From positions 1-64,000 of the forward strand of contig JAZRZH010000026.1 of assembly GCA_045601245.1 (NCBI GenBank): 64,000 nt of DNA, read 5' to 3'. The DNA comes from Cacconaster sp045601245 (GTDB taxonomy: Bacteria > Bacteroidota > Bacteroidia > Bacteroidales > UBA932). The position numbers and the translations under genes were made by a program. Shown here piece by piece: positions 7,277 to 17,600 of the stretch; within the stretch, counting starts at the first letter, position 1; each line of letters opens with the position of its first letter. The notes under the pieces were generated by a model, which was not told the DNA's origin, ran no database searches, and saw nothing but the letters and a program-made list of their open reading frames with translations.

Positions 7277-8677
7277 ATGCCCCTTTTCGGGGTCAACCGC
7301 GAAATTCTCGAAAAATTGATTACGTTGGCGCTCTCCCGTGGTGGAGACTACGCCGACGTATTTTTTGAGTACAGCACCTCGAACGAACTCACGCTTCGCG
7401 ACAATGAGGTGAATTCAGTAGAAAGTTCGGCTGATTACGGCGTAGGAATCCGTGTCATCAAGAATGGACGCACGGGATACGCCTATTCCGAAAGCACGGA
7501 TTTAAAGGATATGGAGCGTGCGGCACTTACAGCATCCGGCATCGCAGACGGGGTATGCAGTTCAAATGGGCCCGCAGGTTTCAGGCCGGTGGACTTCATC
7601 GACCGCTATCCGGCCCGCAGGAACTGGGAGGATTTCTCCGCACCTGCCCGCAAGGAGTATCTCAAGGAACTCAACGACAAGGTTTTCGGCCTTGACGAAA
7701 GCATCACCAAAGTGATGGAGAACCTGGCGTTCGACAACACCAAAGTCCTGTTCTTCAACTCCCTTGGGGACTACTTCTGCGATGAGCGCCCTGTCGTTTC
7801 GATTATCGTCAGCAGCATCCTGGTCAAGGACGGGATGTCAGAGAACGCCACTGTTTCGCGCAGTTACAGGATGGGCAGCGAGATGCTGACTCCCGCTCTG
7901 CAGGACGAGATCATTTCGGAACTCAGGAAGAACATCGCCCACCTTTTCGACGCCGGGAAGCCGAAGGGCGGCAGGATGCCCGTCGTAATGGGCTCCGGAA
8001 GCTCCGGTATCCTGCTCCACGAGGCCATAGGCCACGCATTCGAAGCGGATTTCAACCGCAAGGGCATTTCGATATTCTCCGACAGGATGGGTCAGAAGAT
8101 ATGCTCCGAGAAGATCAGCGTGGTGGACGACGGCACCATACCTGCAAACCGCGGCTCCGTCAATGTGGATGACGAGGGAGTGCCGGGACAGAAGACCTAT
8201 ATGGTCAAGGACGGCATCCTGACATCCTATCTCCACGACAGGATCAGCGCAGCGCATTACGGAGTGGCACCGACCGGCAACGGCAGGCGCGAATCATTCA
8301 GGTTCAACCCTATCCCGAGAATGCGCGCCACCTATATGGAAGACGGCGACTGCACGCAGGAGGAGATCATCCACAGCGTCAGGAAGGGTATCTATGTGGA
8401 CAATTTCACCAACGGACAGGTCGAGATCGGTGCAGGGGACTTCACGTTCTATGTAAAAAGCGGATATCTCATCGAGGACGGACACATCACGGCGCCGGTC
8501 AAGGACATCAACATCATCGGCAACGGCCCTGAAGCACTGGCCGACATCATTGCCGTCGCGAAGGACAGCCGCGTGGATAACGGCACGTGGACCTGCGGAA
8601 AGGATCAGGAATGCCTGGTCTCCTGCGGGATGCCGAGCGTCCTGATCAAATCTCTGACCGTGGGAGGATCATTATGA
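7277..8677 (+). CDS. tldD: Metalloprotease TldD
   Basis: The 466-residue TldD/PmbA-family peptidase contains the zinc motif HEAIGH (HExxxH, about residues 248-253) and, near the C-terminus, a cysteine-bearing DQECLVSCGMPS segment that supplies the third ligand in characterised TldD. With its partner it forms a heterodimeric protease that trims unfolded peptides; in other bacteria it matures microcin B17 and degrades CcdA. A TTG four codons upstream is also in frame, but the ATG was preferred. It overlaps pmbA by four bases (ATGA), as expected for obligate partners. Confidence 0.9.
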   Translation: MPLFGVNREILEKLITLALSRGGDYADVFFEYSTSNELTLRDNEVNSVESSADYGVGIRVIKNGRTGYAYSESTDLKDMERAALTASGIADGVCSSNGPAGFRPVDFIDRYPARRNWEDFSAPARKEYLKELNDKVFGLDESITKVMENLAFDNTKVLFFNSLGDYFCDERPVVSIIVSSILVKDGMSENATVSRSYRMGSEMLTPALQDEIISELRKNIAHLFDAGKPKGGRMPVVMGSGSSGILLHEAIGHAFEADFNRKGISIFSDRMGQKICSEKISVVDDGTIPANRGSVNVDDEGVPGQKTYMVKDGILTSYLHDRISAAHYGVAPTGNGRRESFRFNPIPRMRATYMEDGDCTQEEIIHSVRKGIYVDNFTNGQVEIGAGDFTFYVKSGYLIEDGHITAPVKDINIIGNGPEALADIIAVAKDSRVDNGTWTCGKDQECLVSCGMPSVLIKSLTVGGSL

Positions 8678-10008
8678 CAGACTACAGAAACGATATAGTA
8701 TACAAGGCCATCGAAATGGCGATGGAACTCGGTGCGGACCAGGCCAGGGCCATTTATGAGAAGGACATAGAGAATTCGGTGACGGTCCTCAACAATGAGG
8801 TCGACAAACTGATGAGTTCCGTGGGAAGCACGCTCTTCCTCTCTCTTTTCATCGACGGAAGGTACGGTTCGTTCTCCACCAACATGCTCCGCGAAGACGA
8901 ACTTCGCAAATTCATCGCATCCGCGGTGGAATCCACCAGGCTCATCTCGCGCGACGAATGCCGCAGGCTTCCGAACCCGGAGATATGCTTCAAAGGCGAA
9001 GCCGCAGACCTCGGACAATATGACGGAAAGGCAGAGACCCTGACTCCGGATGAGCGCATAGCGAATGCACGCTCCGCATCTGAAGAGGTCTGGGGTAAGA
9101 ATAAGAAACTCCTGTCGATAGAGACGGAGTGGGGCGACCAGGTGGAATATTCCGCCCTCGCGGACTCGCAGGGCTTCAGGGGTGAAACCCTCCAGACGAG
9201 TTTCACGCTCAGCGCAAACTGCTCCATCAAGGGCCGCGGCGACGAGAAGCCGGAGTCCTGGTGGTACGAAGGATCGATGTTCGCCGACCGGCTGAAGATG
9301 GACGGTATCGGGGCCACTGCGCTTCAGCGCGGCCTCAACGCCTTGAATCCCAAGAAACTTCAGTCGGGAAAATACAATATCGTAGTGGAGAACACCGTCT
9401 CGTCGAAGATGGTCTCCCCTATCCTTTCCGCCCTCAGCGGAGGCAACCTTCAGCAGTCCAATTCCTTCCTCAAGGATACGCTCGGCACAAAGGTCTTCGG
9501 AGATAATTTCACCCTCGTGGACAGGCCGCACACTCCGGGAATGGCGGGATCGCGCTGGTTCGATGACAACGGTGTGGCCACGGCCGACCGCGATATCATC
9601 CGCAACGGCGTTGTCAGCAGTTATTTCATTTCCGACTACTATTCACGTAAAATGAACATACCGGCCACTATTTCAGGGGCTTCGGTACTCAGATTCCCGG
9701 ACTCTTCCGGAATTGACGGAAAAGCATTAAATTTGCAGGATATTATGAAGGCCGTCGGCAACGGAATCCTCATCACGGATTTCAACGGAGGCAACTACAA
9801 CCGCGCTACGGGAGACTTCTCCTACGGCGTTGTCGGTTTCCTTTTTGAAAACGGTATGACAGTCCACCCGATCAGGGAGATGAACATCACAGGCAATTTC
9901 ATCCGGCTGTGGAATAACCTGCTCCAAGTTGGAGGGGACGGCCGCACCTGCTCCAAGTGGATGATCCCTTCGCTGGCCTTCGCTGACGTTAACTTCAGTG
10001 GAATATAA
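8674..10008 (+). CDS. pmbA: TldD/PmbA family partner subunit
   Basis: The 444-residue homologue of TldD lacks the HExxxH zinc motif, as is normal for the PmbA/TldE subunit. It keeps the family's N-terminal fold (NSVTVLNNEVDKLMSS) and the C-terminal domain, which ends with NLLQVGGDGRTCSKWMIPSLAFADV. The ATG in the ATGA overlap with tldD was chosen over an upstream in-frame start inside tldD. It acts in the cytosol with TldD. No peptide precursor gene is adjacent, so its client is unknown. Confidence 0.85.
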   Translation: MTDYRNDIVYKAIEMAMELGADQARAIYEKDIENSVTVLNNEVDKLMSSVGSTLFLSLFIDGRYGSFSTNMLREDELRKFIASAVESTRLISRDECRRLPNPEICFKGEAADLGQYDGKAETLTPDERIANARSASEEVWGKNKKLLSIETEWGDQVEYSALADSQGFRGETLQTSFTLSANCSIKGRGDEKPESWWYEGSMFADRLKMDGIGATALQRGLNALNPKKLQSGKYNIVVENTVSSKMVSPILSALSGGNLQQSNSFLKDTLGTKVFGDNFTLVDRPHTPGMAGSRWFDDNGVATADRDIIRNGVVSSYFISDYYSRKMNIPATISGASVLRFPDSSGIDGKALNLQDIMKAVGNGILITDFNGGNYNRATGDFSYGVVGFLFENGMTVHPIREMNITGNFIRLWNNLLQVGGDGRTCSKWMIPSLAFADVNFSGI

Positions 10009-10022
10009 ACATTAGAATCTAT

Positions 10023-11471
10023 ATGAAAAAACCAGGAATTCTGTTCGCATTATTTCCTATCATCCTGATTATAGTACTGCTTTCGAGCTGCATCGCCGTA
10101 TTTGGAGGTGATGCCACCGAAGGCCCTATCCAGGTCGCGCTGCTCGTGGCTGCCGTCATCACAGCTGTCGCGGGTATGGCATACCTCAAGACTCCGTGGA
10201 AGCAATATGAAGACTGCTTCAGTAAGAATTTCCAGGACACAGCCCCAGTCATCATGCTGCTTATGATGATAGGCGCACTGACGGCCACCTGGATGCTTTC
10301 CGGAGTAGTTCCGGCTATGATATACTACGGACTCAAGATCATCAGCCCGAAGGTATTCATAGTATTGTCCTTCCTGCTCTGTTCGGTGATTTCCATACTC
10401 TCCGGCAGTTCCTGGACCACTGTAGGCACCATTGGCGTAGCCCTCTTCGGGGCCGGCAGAATCATCGGCATGCCTACGGGCTGGATGGCCGGAGCCATCA
10501 TCTCGGGAGCCTATTTCGGAGATATGATTTCCCCGGTGTCAGACATTGTCAACATGTCGTCCAACATTGCCGGCACGGATCTCTACAAGCACATCAAGTA
10601 CGCCGCACTTACAGCCGTACCGACCTGCATTGTCTGTCTCGTTGTTTTCTCGATAGTCGGATTCTCCGTGGACACACCGGACAGCGTGGAGCTCGGCGAG
10701 CAGCTCGACCAGATCAGCAGTACTTTCAACATCTCACCTTGGCTGATGCTCATACCGGTGTTCACATTCATTCTCGTCATCAAGAAAGTGCCTGCCACCA
10801 TTACCCTGTTCTTCTCCGCAATTGCAGCCGGCATCGTGGCGTGTCTGGCACAGCCTCAGCTTGTGGGCCAGATAATCGGTGACGCAGAAGGCTTCAAGGG
10901 CGTTTTCATGGGTATGCTCAAGATGATGTCCTCCAAGGTCAGCATCGAGACTGGTTACCCTATGCTTGACTCCCTCGTATGCACCAGCGGCGTATCAGGT
11001 ATGATCAATACCATCTGGCTGCTGATGTGTATAATGATAATGAGCGGCGTACTGACAGCCTGCGGCTCGATAGAGGTCATCACCAACGGCCTGCTCAAAT
11101 TTGCGAAGAATACCACATCAATGGTAGCCACTACGGCAGTATCCTGCATATTCTGCAATCTCGTGCTCGCAGACCAGTACATCTCCATCCTGGTACCTGC
11201 AAATATGTTCAAGAGCGCATACCGCCGCAAGGGTCTGGCTCCGGAACTGCTCAGCCGTACCCTCGGTGACGTGGGTGCCGTGACCTCAGTGCTGGTGCCT
11301 TGGAACACCTGTGCAGTGGTCCAGTCCTCCGTGCTCGGCGTCGCCACTTTGGCATACCTGCCTTACTGCACGTTCTGCCTCGCCGCACCTGTGATTACCA
11401 TACTCATCGCAGCCATCAACTTCAAGATCCACCGTGTAGATCCGGAAACAGGCGAACCGGTGGTGGCATAA
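10023..11471 (+). CDS. nhaC: NhaC-family Na+/H+ antiporter
   Basis: The 482-residue polytopic membrane protein has about eleven or twelve hydrophobic segments. The order and motifs resemble NhaC/ion-transporter superfamily proteins: the SGSSWTTVGTIGVAL motif (about residues 136-150), GAIISGAYFGDMISPVSD (about 160-177) and a C-terminal LGDVGAVTSVLVPWNTCA. It should exchange sodium for protons across the inner membrane; other NhaC relatives exchange malate/lactate or amino acids. It follows pmbA by 14 bases and precedes slyD by 28, so it may share a transcript. Confidence 0.85.
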   Translation: MKKPGILFALFPIILIIVLLSSCIAVFGGDATEGPIQVALLVAAVITAVAGMAYLKTPWKQYEDCFSKNFQDTAPVIMLLMMIGALTATWMLSGVVPAMIYYGLKIISPKVFIVLSFLLCSVISILSGSSWTTVGTIGVALFGAGRIIGMPTGWMAGAIISGAYFGDMISPVSDIVNMSSNIAGTDLYKHIKYAALTAVPTCIVCLVVFSIVGFSVDTPDSVELGEQLDQISSTFNISPWLMLIPVFTFILVIKKVPATITLFFSAIAAGIVACLAQPQLVGQIIGDAEGFKGVFMGMLKMMSSKVSIETGYPMLDSLVCTSGVSGMINTIWLLMCIMIMSGVLTACGSIEVITNGLLKFAKNTTSMVATTAVSCIFCNLVLADQYISILVPANMFKSAYRRKGLAPELLSRTLGDVGAVTSVLVPWNTCAVVQSSVLGVATLAYLPYCTFCLAAPVITILIAAINFKIHRVDPETGEPVVA

Positions 11472-11499
11472 TGACAATAAGAATCAATAGAAGAATATT

Positions 11500-12033
11500 A
11501 TGAAAATCGAAGCAAACAAAGTAGTCGCACTCACCTACGAACTCGAGGTGGAAGGCGCTGTCTGCGACAAGGCGACAGAAGAAAACCCGCTTGAATTCAT
11601 CTTCGGACAGGGATATCTCCTCCCGAAATTCGAGGCGAACGTAGAGGGCAAGACCGTCGGTGATGACTTTGAATTCACCCTCACACCGGAAGAAGGCTAC
11701 GGTGCATACAACCCCGAGTCCGTCATCGACCTTCCGAAGAGCATCTTCGAAATCGAAGGCAAGATCCGCGAAGACCTCCTCATCGTGGAGAACATCATCC
11801 CTATGATGACTCAGGACGGACGTATGGTCCCGGGCAAGGTGCTCGAGGTATCAGAAGACAAGGTCAAGATGGACTTCAACCACCAGATGGCTGGCAAGAC
11901 CCTGCATTTCACAGGCAAGATTGTACGCGTACGCGAAGCCACCGATAAGGAAATCGAGGAAGGACTGCACGGAGAGCGCGTCTCACACGGCTGCAGCGGT
12001 GACTGCTCAAGCTGTGGCGGCGGCTGCCACTAG
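11500..12033 (+). CDS. slyD: FKBP-type peptidyl-prolyl isomerase SlyD
   Basis: The 177-residue protein has the split FKBP domain with an insert-in-flap arrangement characteristic of SlyD: the isomerase core ends after FEFTLTPEEGYGAYNPE, a chaperone-like insert follows, and the core resumes at KTLHFTGKIV. The C-terminal tail is rich in His and Cys (SHGCSGDCSSCGGGCH), as in metal-binding SlyD, which buffers nickel and helps hydrogenase maturation in enterobacteria. The last 27 bases overlap the convergent FAD oxidoreductase gene, so the metal-binding tail is encoded antisense to that protein's C-terminus. Confidence 0.9.
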   Translation: MKIEANKVVALTYELEVEGAVCDKATEENPLEFIFGQGYLLPKFEANVEGKTVGDDFEFTLTPEEGYGAYNPESVIDLPKSIFEIEGKIREDLLIVENIIPMMTQDGRMVPGKVLEVSEDKVKMDFNHQMAGKTLHFTGKIVRVREATDKEIEEGLHGERVSHGCSGDCSSCGGGCH

Positions 12034-13551
12034 AATTCCGTCAACGGCGCTGGAGACAATTCCTCCGGCGTAGCCGGCCCCCTCTCCGCAAGGATAGATG
12101 CCCGGCAGATCGATATGGGACATCGTTTCCGGATTGCGGGGAATGCGCACCGGGGACGATGTTCTGCTTTCACAGGCCAGCAGCAGCGCGTCATTGGTAT
12201 AGTACCCGCGCATCAGCCTGTTGAACTGCGGGAACGCTTCGCGCATACGCACATATACGAAGTCAGGAAGAAGTTCGTGTAGCGGGGCGGATACAACGCC
12301 TGGATGATATGAGCTCTTCGGCAGGGACGAGGACTCGACCTTGCGGCAGAAATCCATCATACGCTGTGCGGGAGCCTTTATCGAGTCCGAGAATTCGAAC
12401 ATCCTGCGCTCCACGGAGGATTGGAACTCCAGCAGCGAGAAGACGCCGTATCTGTCAAAATCCGGCACGTCCCCCGGTTCCACGGAGCAGACTATGCCGG
12501 CATTCGCCCACTGTGAATTGCGTTTCGAATTGGACATTCCGTTGAGAACCGTTTCACCCGGCGCTGTCGATGACGGCACCAGAATACCTCCGGGACACAT
12601 ACAGAAGGAGAATACTCCCCTGCCCTGCGCCTGCGTCACGAGAGAATACTCCGCAGGCGGCATATATGGCTGATATTTGCCGTGATACTGAATATTATTG
12701 ATGAGTGTCTGCTGATGTTCCGCACGCACTCCGAGAGCGAATCCCTTGGCCTCCAGAGCCCAGCCTTTTTCCGCAAAAAGGCGGTAAATGTCGCGTGAGG
12801 AATGCCCTGTGGCGAGGATCACGCTGCGGGATGTATAAGATGCGCCGTCAGAGCATATCACCCTCCATTGCTTCCTGTTGCCCTCATTGACCGGCTGGAT
12901 ATCCACGACTCTGGAGTCGAAATGATACTCTCCGCCGTGTTCTGTGATGCAGTTGCGGATATTCTCCACAATCTGCGGAAGGCAGTCGCTGCCGATATGC
13001 GGATGGGCGTCGGTCAGGATGCTCTCCTGCGCACCGAAGGCCACGAGCTGATACAGGACCTCACGTATGTCACCGCGCTTGTTGGAGCGGGTAAAGAGCT
13101 TGCCGTCCGAGAATGTACCGGCCCCGCCTTCGCCAAAGCAATAGTTCGAATCATCATTGACCGAACCGGTCTGCGAAAGCGAGGCTATGTCACGCTTCCT
13201 GGAGTGCACGTCCTTCCCGCGCTCGATTATGACCGGCTTGTGGCCTTCCATCAACAGGCGCAGCGCAGCGAACATTCCGGCCGGACCGCTGCCGACAATG
13301 ATGACCGGCTCAGCCTCTGCAACATACCTGTACTCCGGCAGGCGGTAAGGCTCGATATCCGGCTCCCCCGCCACCGTGGCGGCAACTCTGTAACGATATA
13401 CTATCTGTCCCCGGGCATCCAGAGAACGCCTGAGCACAGTAAATGAACCGACTTTTGCGGCTGAAACGCCGAGTGCGCGGGCGGCCGCACTCCTCAACTC
13501 ATCGTCCGTCGGGACGTGACGGATGTCGTATGCAACTTCGAACTCCTTCAT
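12007..13551 (-). CDS. FAD-dependent oxidoreductase (NAD(P)/FAD family)
   Basis: The 514-residue flavoprotein has an N-terminal accessory domain of about 80 residues with conserved Arg, then a Rossmann FAD site VIIVGSGPAGMFAALRLL (about residues 82-99). Further marks are FGEGGAGTFSDGKL and a C-terminal dinucleotide segment GIYPCGEGAGYAGGIVSSAVDG. It matches a family of cytosolic oxidoreductases widespread in Bacteroidota whose substrate is not established. It ends inside slyD and is followed upstream by tsaD with a 5-base gap, the same direction, suggesting one transcript. Confidence 0.8.
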   Translation of the reverse strand: MKEFEVAYDIRHVPTDDELRSAAARALGVSAAKVGSFTVLRRSLDARGQIVYRYRVAATVAGEPDIEPYRLPEYRYVAEAEPVIIVGSGPAGMFAALRLLMEGHKPVIIERGKDVHSRKRDIASLSQTGSVNDDSNYCFGEGGAGTFSDGKLFTRSNKRGDIREVLYQLVAFGAQESILTDAHPHIGSDCLPQIVENIRNCITEHGGEYHFDSRVVDIQPVNEGNRKQWRVICSDGASYTSRSVILATGHSSRDIYRLFAEKGWALEAKGFALGVRAEHQQTLINNIQYHGKYQPYMPPAEYSLVTQAQGRGVFSFCMCPGGILVPSSTAPGETVLNGMSNSKRNSQWANAGIVCSVEPGDVPDFDRYGVFSLLEFQSSVERRMFEFSDSIKAPAQRMMDFCRKVESSSLPKSSYHPGVVSAPLHELLPDFVYVRMREAFPQFNRLMRGYYTNDALLLACESRTSSPVRIPRNPETMSHIDLPGIYPCGEGAGYAGGIVSSAVDGILVAAAATA

Positions 13552-13556
13552 CCGTA

Positions 13557-14585
13557 TCAGTCTCCATATTCGGCTGAGCGTGATATAGGCGAGATGTCCA
13601 GAGGGGCGAAAAGCCCGCGCTGATAACGGAAATATCCGGTGATGGCAATCATTGCGGCATTGTCCGTGGTGAAGCGAAGAGCCGGAAGGAATGTGTTCCA
13701 GCCGCGTTTGCGACCCTCCTCCTCTATGCGGTTGCGCAGTCCCGAGTTGGCCGATACGCCACCGGCGATGGCAATATCCCTGATGCCGGTCTGTTTGACG
13801 GCAAGGATTAGTTTCTTCATAAGGATATCGATAAGATCCTTCTGGAATGATGCGCAGAGGTCCGCCTTGTTGTTCTCCATAAACTGCGGATCTTCCTTGA
13901 GCTGGTCGCGCAGGAAGTAGAGCAGCGAGGTCTTGATGCCGCTGAAGCTGTAGTTGAGATCCGGCACGTTAGGCTTGGCGAAACGGAACTTTCCGGCGTC
14001 GCCTTCCTTTGCGAGCCTGTCGATGACAGGGCCGCCCGGGTATCCGAGGCCCATTATCTTGGCACATTTGTCAAAAGCCTCTCCTACCGCATCATCGATG
14101 GTATGGCCGAGAATCTCGAAATCCAGGTGATTGTCCACCCTCACGATTTGTGTATGGCCTCCGGAGACGAGAAGGCAGAGGAAAGGGAACTTCGGCTGGC
14201 GGTTCTCACCGCCGGGGACTTTCACGAAATGGGAAAGGATATGACCCTGAAGATGATTGACTTCAATGATCGGCTTCTCCGCCGCAACGGCGAGTCCCTT
14301 TGTAAAGGATGTCCCCACCAGCAGGGAGCCGAGCAGGCCCGGGCCGCGGGTGAAAGCTATGGCATCCACCTCGTCCATAGTCACGTCAGCCAACTTGAGA
14401 GCCTGTGAAACGACCGGGAGGATGTTCTGCTGGTGCGCGCGGGACGCAAGTTCCGGAATCACACCGCCATACTGCCGATGGACCTCCTGCGAGGCCATAA
14501 CGTTGGAAAGCAGAAATTCGTCGCGTATGACGGCAGCGGAAGTGTCGTCACAGGAAGATTCGATGCCTAGTATTGTCAATGCCAT
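13557..14585 (-). CDS. tsaD: tRNA N6-adenosine threonylcarbamoyltransferase TsaD
   Basis: The 342-residue Kae1/TsaD protein transfers the threonylcarbamoyl group to A37 of ANN-decoding tRNAs. It opens with LGIESSCDDTSAAV and has the metal-binding HLQGH motif (residues 111-115), the LLVSGGHTQI segment and the AGGVSANSGLR phosphate loop. The start was set at MALTILG, because the longer frame adds 16 residues not seen in the family. It is divergent from tamB, an arrangement I recall from other Bacteroidales. mtaB, which modifies the same nucleotide further, lies nearby. Confidence 0.95.
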   Translation of the reverse strand: MALTILGIESSCDDTSAAVIRDEFLLSNVMASQEVHRQYGGVIPELASRAHQQNILPVVSQALKLADVTMDEVDAIAFTRGPGLLGSLLVGTSFTKGLAVAAEKPIIEVNHLQGHILSHFVKVPGGENRQPKFPFLCLLVSGGHTQIVRVDNHLDFEILGHTIDDAVGEAFDKCAKIMGLGYPGGPVIDRLAKEGDAGKFRFAKPNVPDLNYSFSGIKTSLLYFLRDQLKEDPQFMENNKADLCASFQKDLIDILMKKLILAVKQTGIRDIAIAGGVSANSGLRNRIEEEGRKRGWNTFLPALRFTTDNAAMIAITGYFRYQRGLFAPLDISPISRSAEYGD

Positions 14586-14637
14586 ATCAATTATCCTTTC
14601 TATGACGCAAAAATAACCATTTCTCGTGAACATTTGT

Positions 14638-14645
14638 TATCTTTG
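14638..14645 (+). promoter_or_regulatory. Candidate -7 box for tamB
   Basis: TATCTTTG matches the Bacteroidota -7 consensus TAnnTTTG and lies 27 bases before the tamB start, in the gap shared with tsaD. Confidence 0.5.
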
Positions 14646-14672
14646 AAGATTAATATTATGCGGTAATAGCGA

Positions 14673-17600
14673 ATGAAAACTCTGCGGCGGATAATTGTAG
14701 GCATATTGCTGGTGGCAATCCTGCTGCCGTTGGCAGTTATCGTGGCGGTGCAGATACCGTCAATGCAGACATTTGTATCAAAAAAGGTCACGCAAGCACT
14801 TTCCGACAATATCGAAGGCAATATCTCAGTCGGCAAAGTATATATACTCCCTCTCCATACCGCAATCATCACAGATTTAAGTATCACAGAACCAGAAGGG
14901 GACACAATCCTCGCCGTCAGGAAACTTTCAGCCAACATAGAAGGCAAGACTCTCTTCAGCAGTGAAGAACTGAAGGTCAACCGCATCATATTGGATGGCG
15001 GCGTGGCACATATGCGCTATGTCACACCAGATGAAACCAACATCTCACGGTTGCTCGCACAATTTGCATCAAGCGAAAAAACCGAATCCAGCCTGCCATG
15101 GAAGAATATCTCAGTCGGAAAAGTAAAGGTCAATGGTATTGATTTCACGCTGGACAATCCATTCGTTGAACAGCCTAAATGCGACATCAAGGCAGGAAGC
15201 GTAGATTTTAACAACCTGGACGTACAGAAACTGCATCTTTCCGCCTCAGACCTATTCTACACAAAGGAAGGAGATGCCGGCTGCCGTATCGCAGATCTTT
15301 CATTCACCGAACGTAACAGCGGATACAATCTCAGGACATTCAAAGCTTCCATTTCAGCAGGGAATGACGGAATCAGTGTAAAAAACCTGAAATTCGACGA
15401 CGGGTTCTCAAAACTGACTGCAGATTGCGAACTGACCACGGAATCATTAAAAGACCTCTCCTCTTTCGCGAAGGAAGTTCCATTCTCTTTAAATATCAAG
15501 TCTTCCGCAATCAATGCAGCCACATTGAAAGCATTTCTTCCGAATGCAAATATACCAAACTTGAAATTGAAAGTCGCCGGAGAAATCTACGGTATGGTGG
15601 ATGACCTGGTAGTTGACGGACTGTATGTCGAGTCCGAAAGCGGAATAACTGTACTTGACCTGGACGCAAAAGTCAACGGACTACCCGATATCGACAATGC
15701 GCGGGTTGACCTGCATCTCAATGACTGCCACACGACAACCGCAGATATATCACAGATCATCAAATCTGTCAACGAAAAATTCAAAGAATCGACCGTATCC
15801 AAGTACTTGCCGGGAGAAACGATTACCATCAACGGCACCGTCAATGGACTGCTGTCAGACCTGATAGCCGTGCTTGACGTTGACACTGGAGAGTATGGAC
15901 GCATTGACACCGACATAGAATGCAAGGGCCTCACCGATAACATTCCAAGGCTCGGCGGCAAGGTATCGGGACAATCAATTGCCATAGGCAAATTCCTGAA
16001 TGATACATTATTTACGGATATTACCTTCAGTAGCGCCGTAGCAATGGAACTGGGCAAGAAGCCAGCCGTACTCATAGATAATCTCAACATTGAGAGCTTC
16101 GGATTCAAGGGCTACAACTATAGCGGAATAACAGCCTGCGGAGCATTGGAGAGCAATCGGCTATGCGCCATTCTCGAGAGCCAGGACCCTAATATTCAAA
16201 TGAATGCCGACATTTCCGCGATACTTGATGACAATGCCGTAAACTACTATAAAGCCAACGTAAAACTCGGCCACGCAGACCTTCATTCACTCAAATTTGA
16301 CAGTCGCGACACATCCATTGTCAACGGAGAGATCATCGCTGAGATCGAACAGACAGAAGACAATGTAATCCTCGGGCAAGCCAAGCTCAAGGACATACGG
16401 ATCCTGCTCGCCGACGGCCGCCACGACCTTGGTAATATCAACGCCAAAGCCTATTTCGACCGCGAAGAACAGTATAACATCGAAGTTACATCATCGCTTG
16501 CAGATGCTTCCTATCGCGGCTCATCATCTATAAAGGAGTTAGCCTCCGACGCAAGGGTCCTGCTCAGCAGGGAACTCGGAAATATACTTGAAATCGACCG
16601 CTCCACCCTTAAGGAGAGCGAAGGCAGCAACGGCTGTACATTTGCACTTAAAACAGGCAATATCAAGCCGTTGGCAGCATTCATAATGCCTGATCTCACC
16701 ATCAGTGAAGGCACTACCGTCAATGCCGCACTCAACGGCAGCAAATCTATAGACATTGAAGCGAAATCCTCGCTTATCAGCCTGGGTGACAATCACATAA
16801 AGAACCTCAGGCTTGTTGCGGCCGATGACAGCGGCCCTATCAGGGCGAAAATCCATGCCGACATCATCCAACGAGGAGATATTATTTTGAAAAACAATAA
16901 TATAACTACAGATATCGAAAATAATACTATAGATATAGGCTATCGGTTTGACAATGGAGAAACAGAGAATTGGGACGGTTCATTCAACGCCGCACTTCTC
17001 TTCCCCGAGAAAGTTGAAGGCGGCGACCTTTTCATTGCCGATATAGCCAAGTCATATATCAATGTAGAAGGTAGCAAATGGCAGTTCATACCTTCGACTG
17101 TCAGATACAGAAACAAACATATTGGTATTGAAGACTTCCGGGCATACTGCGGCAACCAGTTCATAACAGCAAACGGCGTTGTATCGGACTCAAAACTTGA
17201 CACACTCAATGTCAAGATCAACCAGGTAGATATCTCCGTCATCAATGAACTGACCAAGACTCCGGTTGATATCCAGGGCATATTCACCGGCAAGGCATCC
17301 GCGTTCGGCCTGCTGGCAAAGGACCGCGGCATGCTCCTTGACCTCAACGGCGACGGGCTGGCCGCCAATCAGGAACCACTCGGCTCCATCCATCTGCTGT
17401 GCAAGTGGGATGAAGCGAAAGAGCGTTTCAATATGCTCATAGACAATAGATTGAATGACCGGAAGCCAATCAATGCCATAGGTTATTTCAAGCCTTCGGA
17501 CAAGACCATCAACGTACAGGCATCCCTTGACGAACTGGCTGTCTCATGGCTCGACCCCCTTCTCACCGGCATAGTTTCCGATATGGGAGGCTCACTCTCA

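Noticed and set aside
12802..13446. 214-codon open frame antisense to the FAD oxidoreductase gene
   Set aside because: It is covered by a clear flavoprotein gene and shows no domain of its own.
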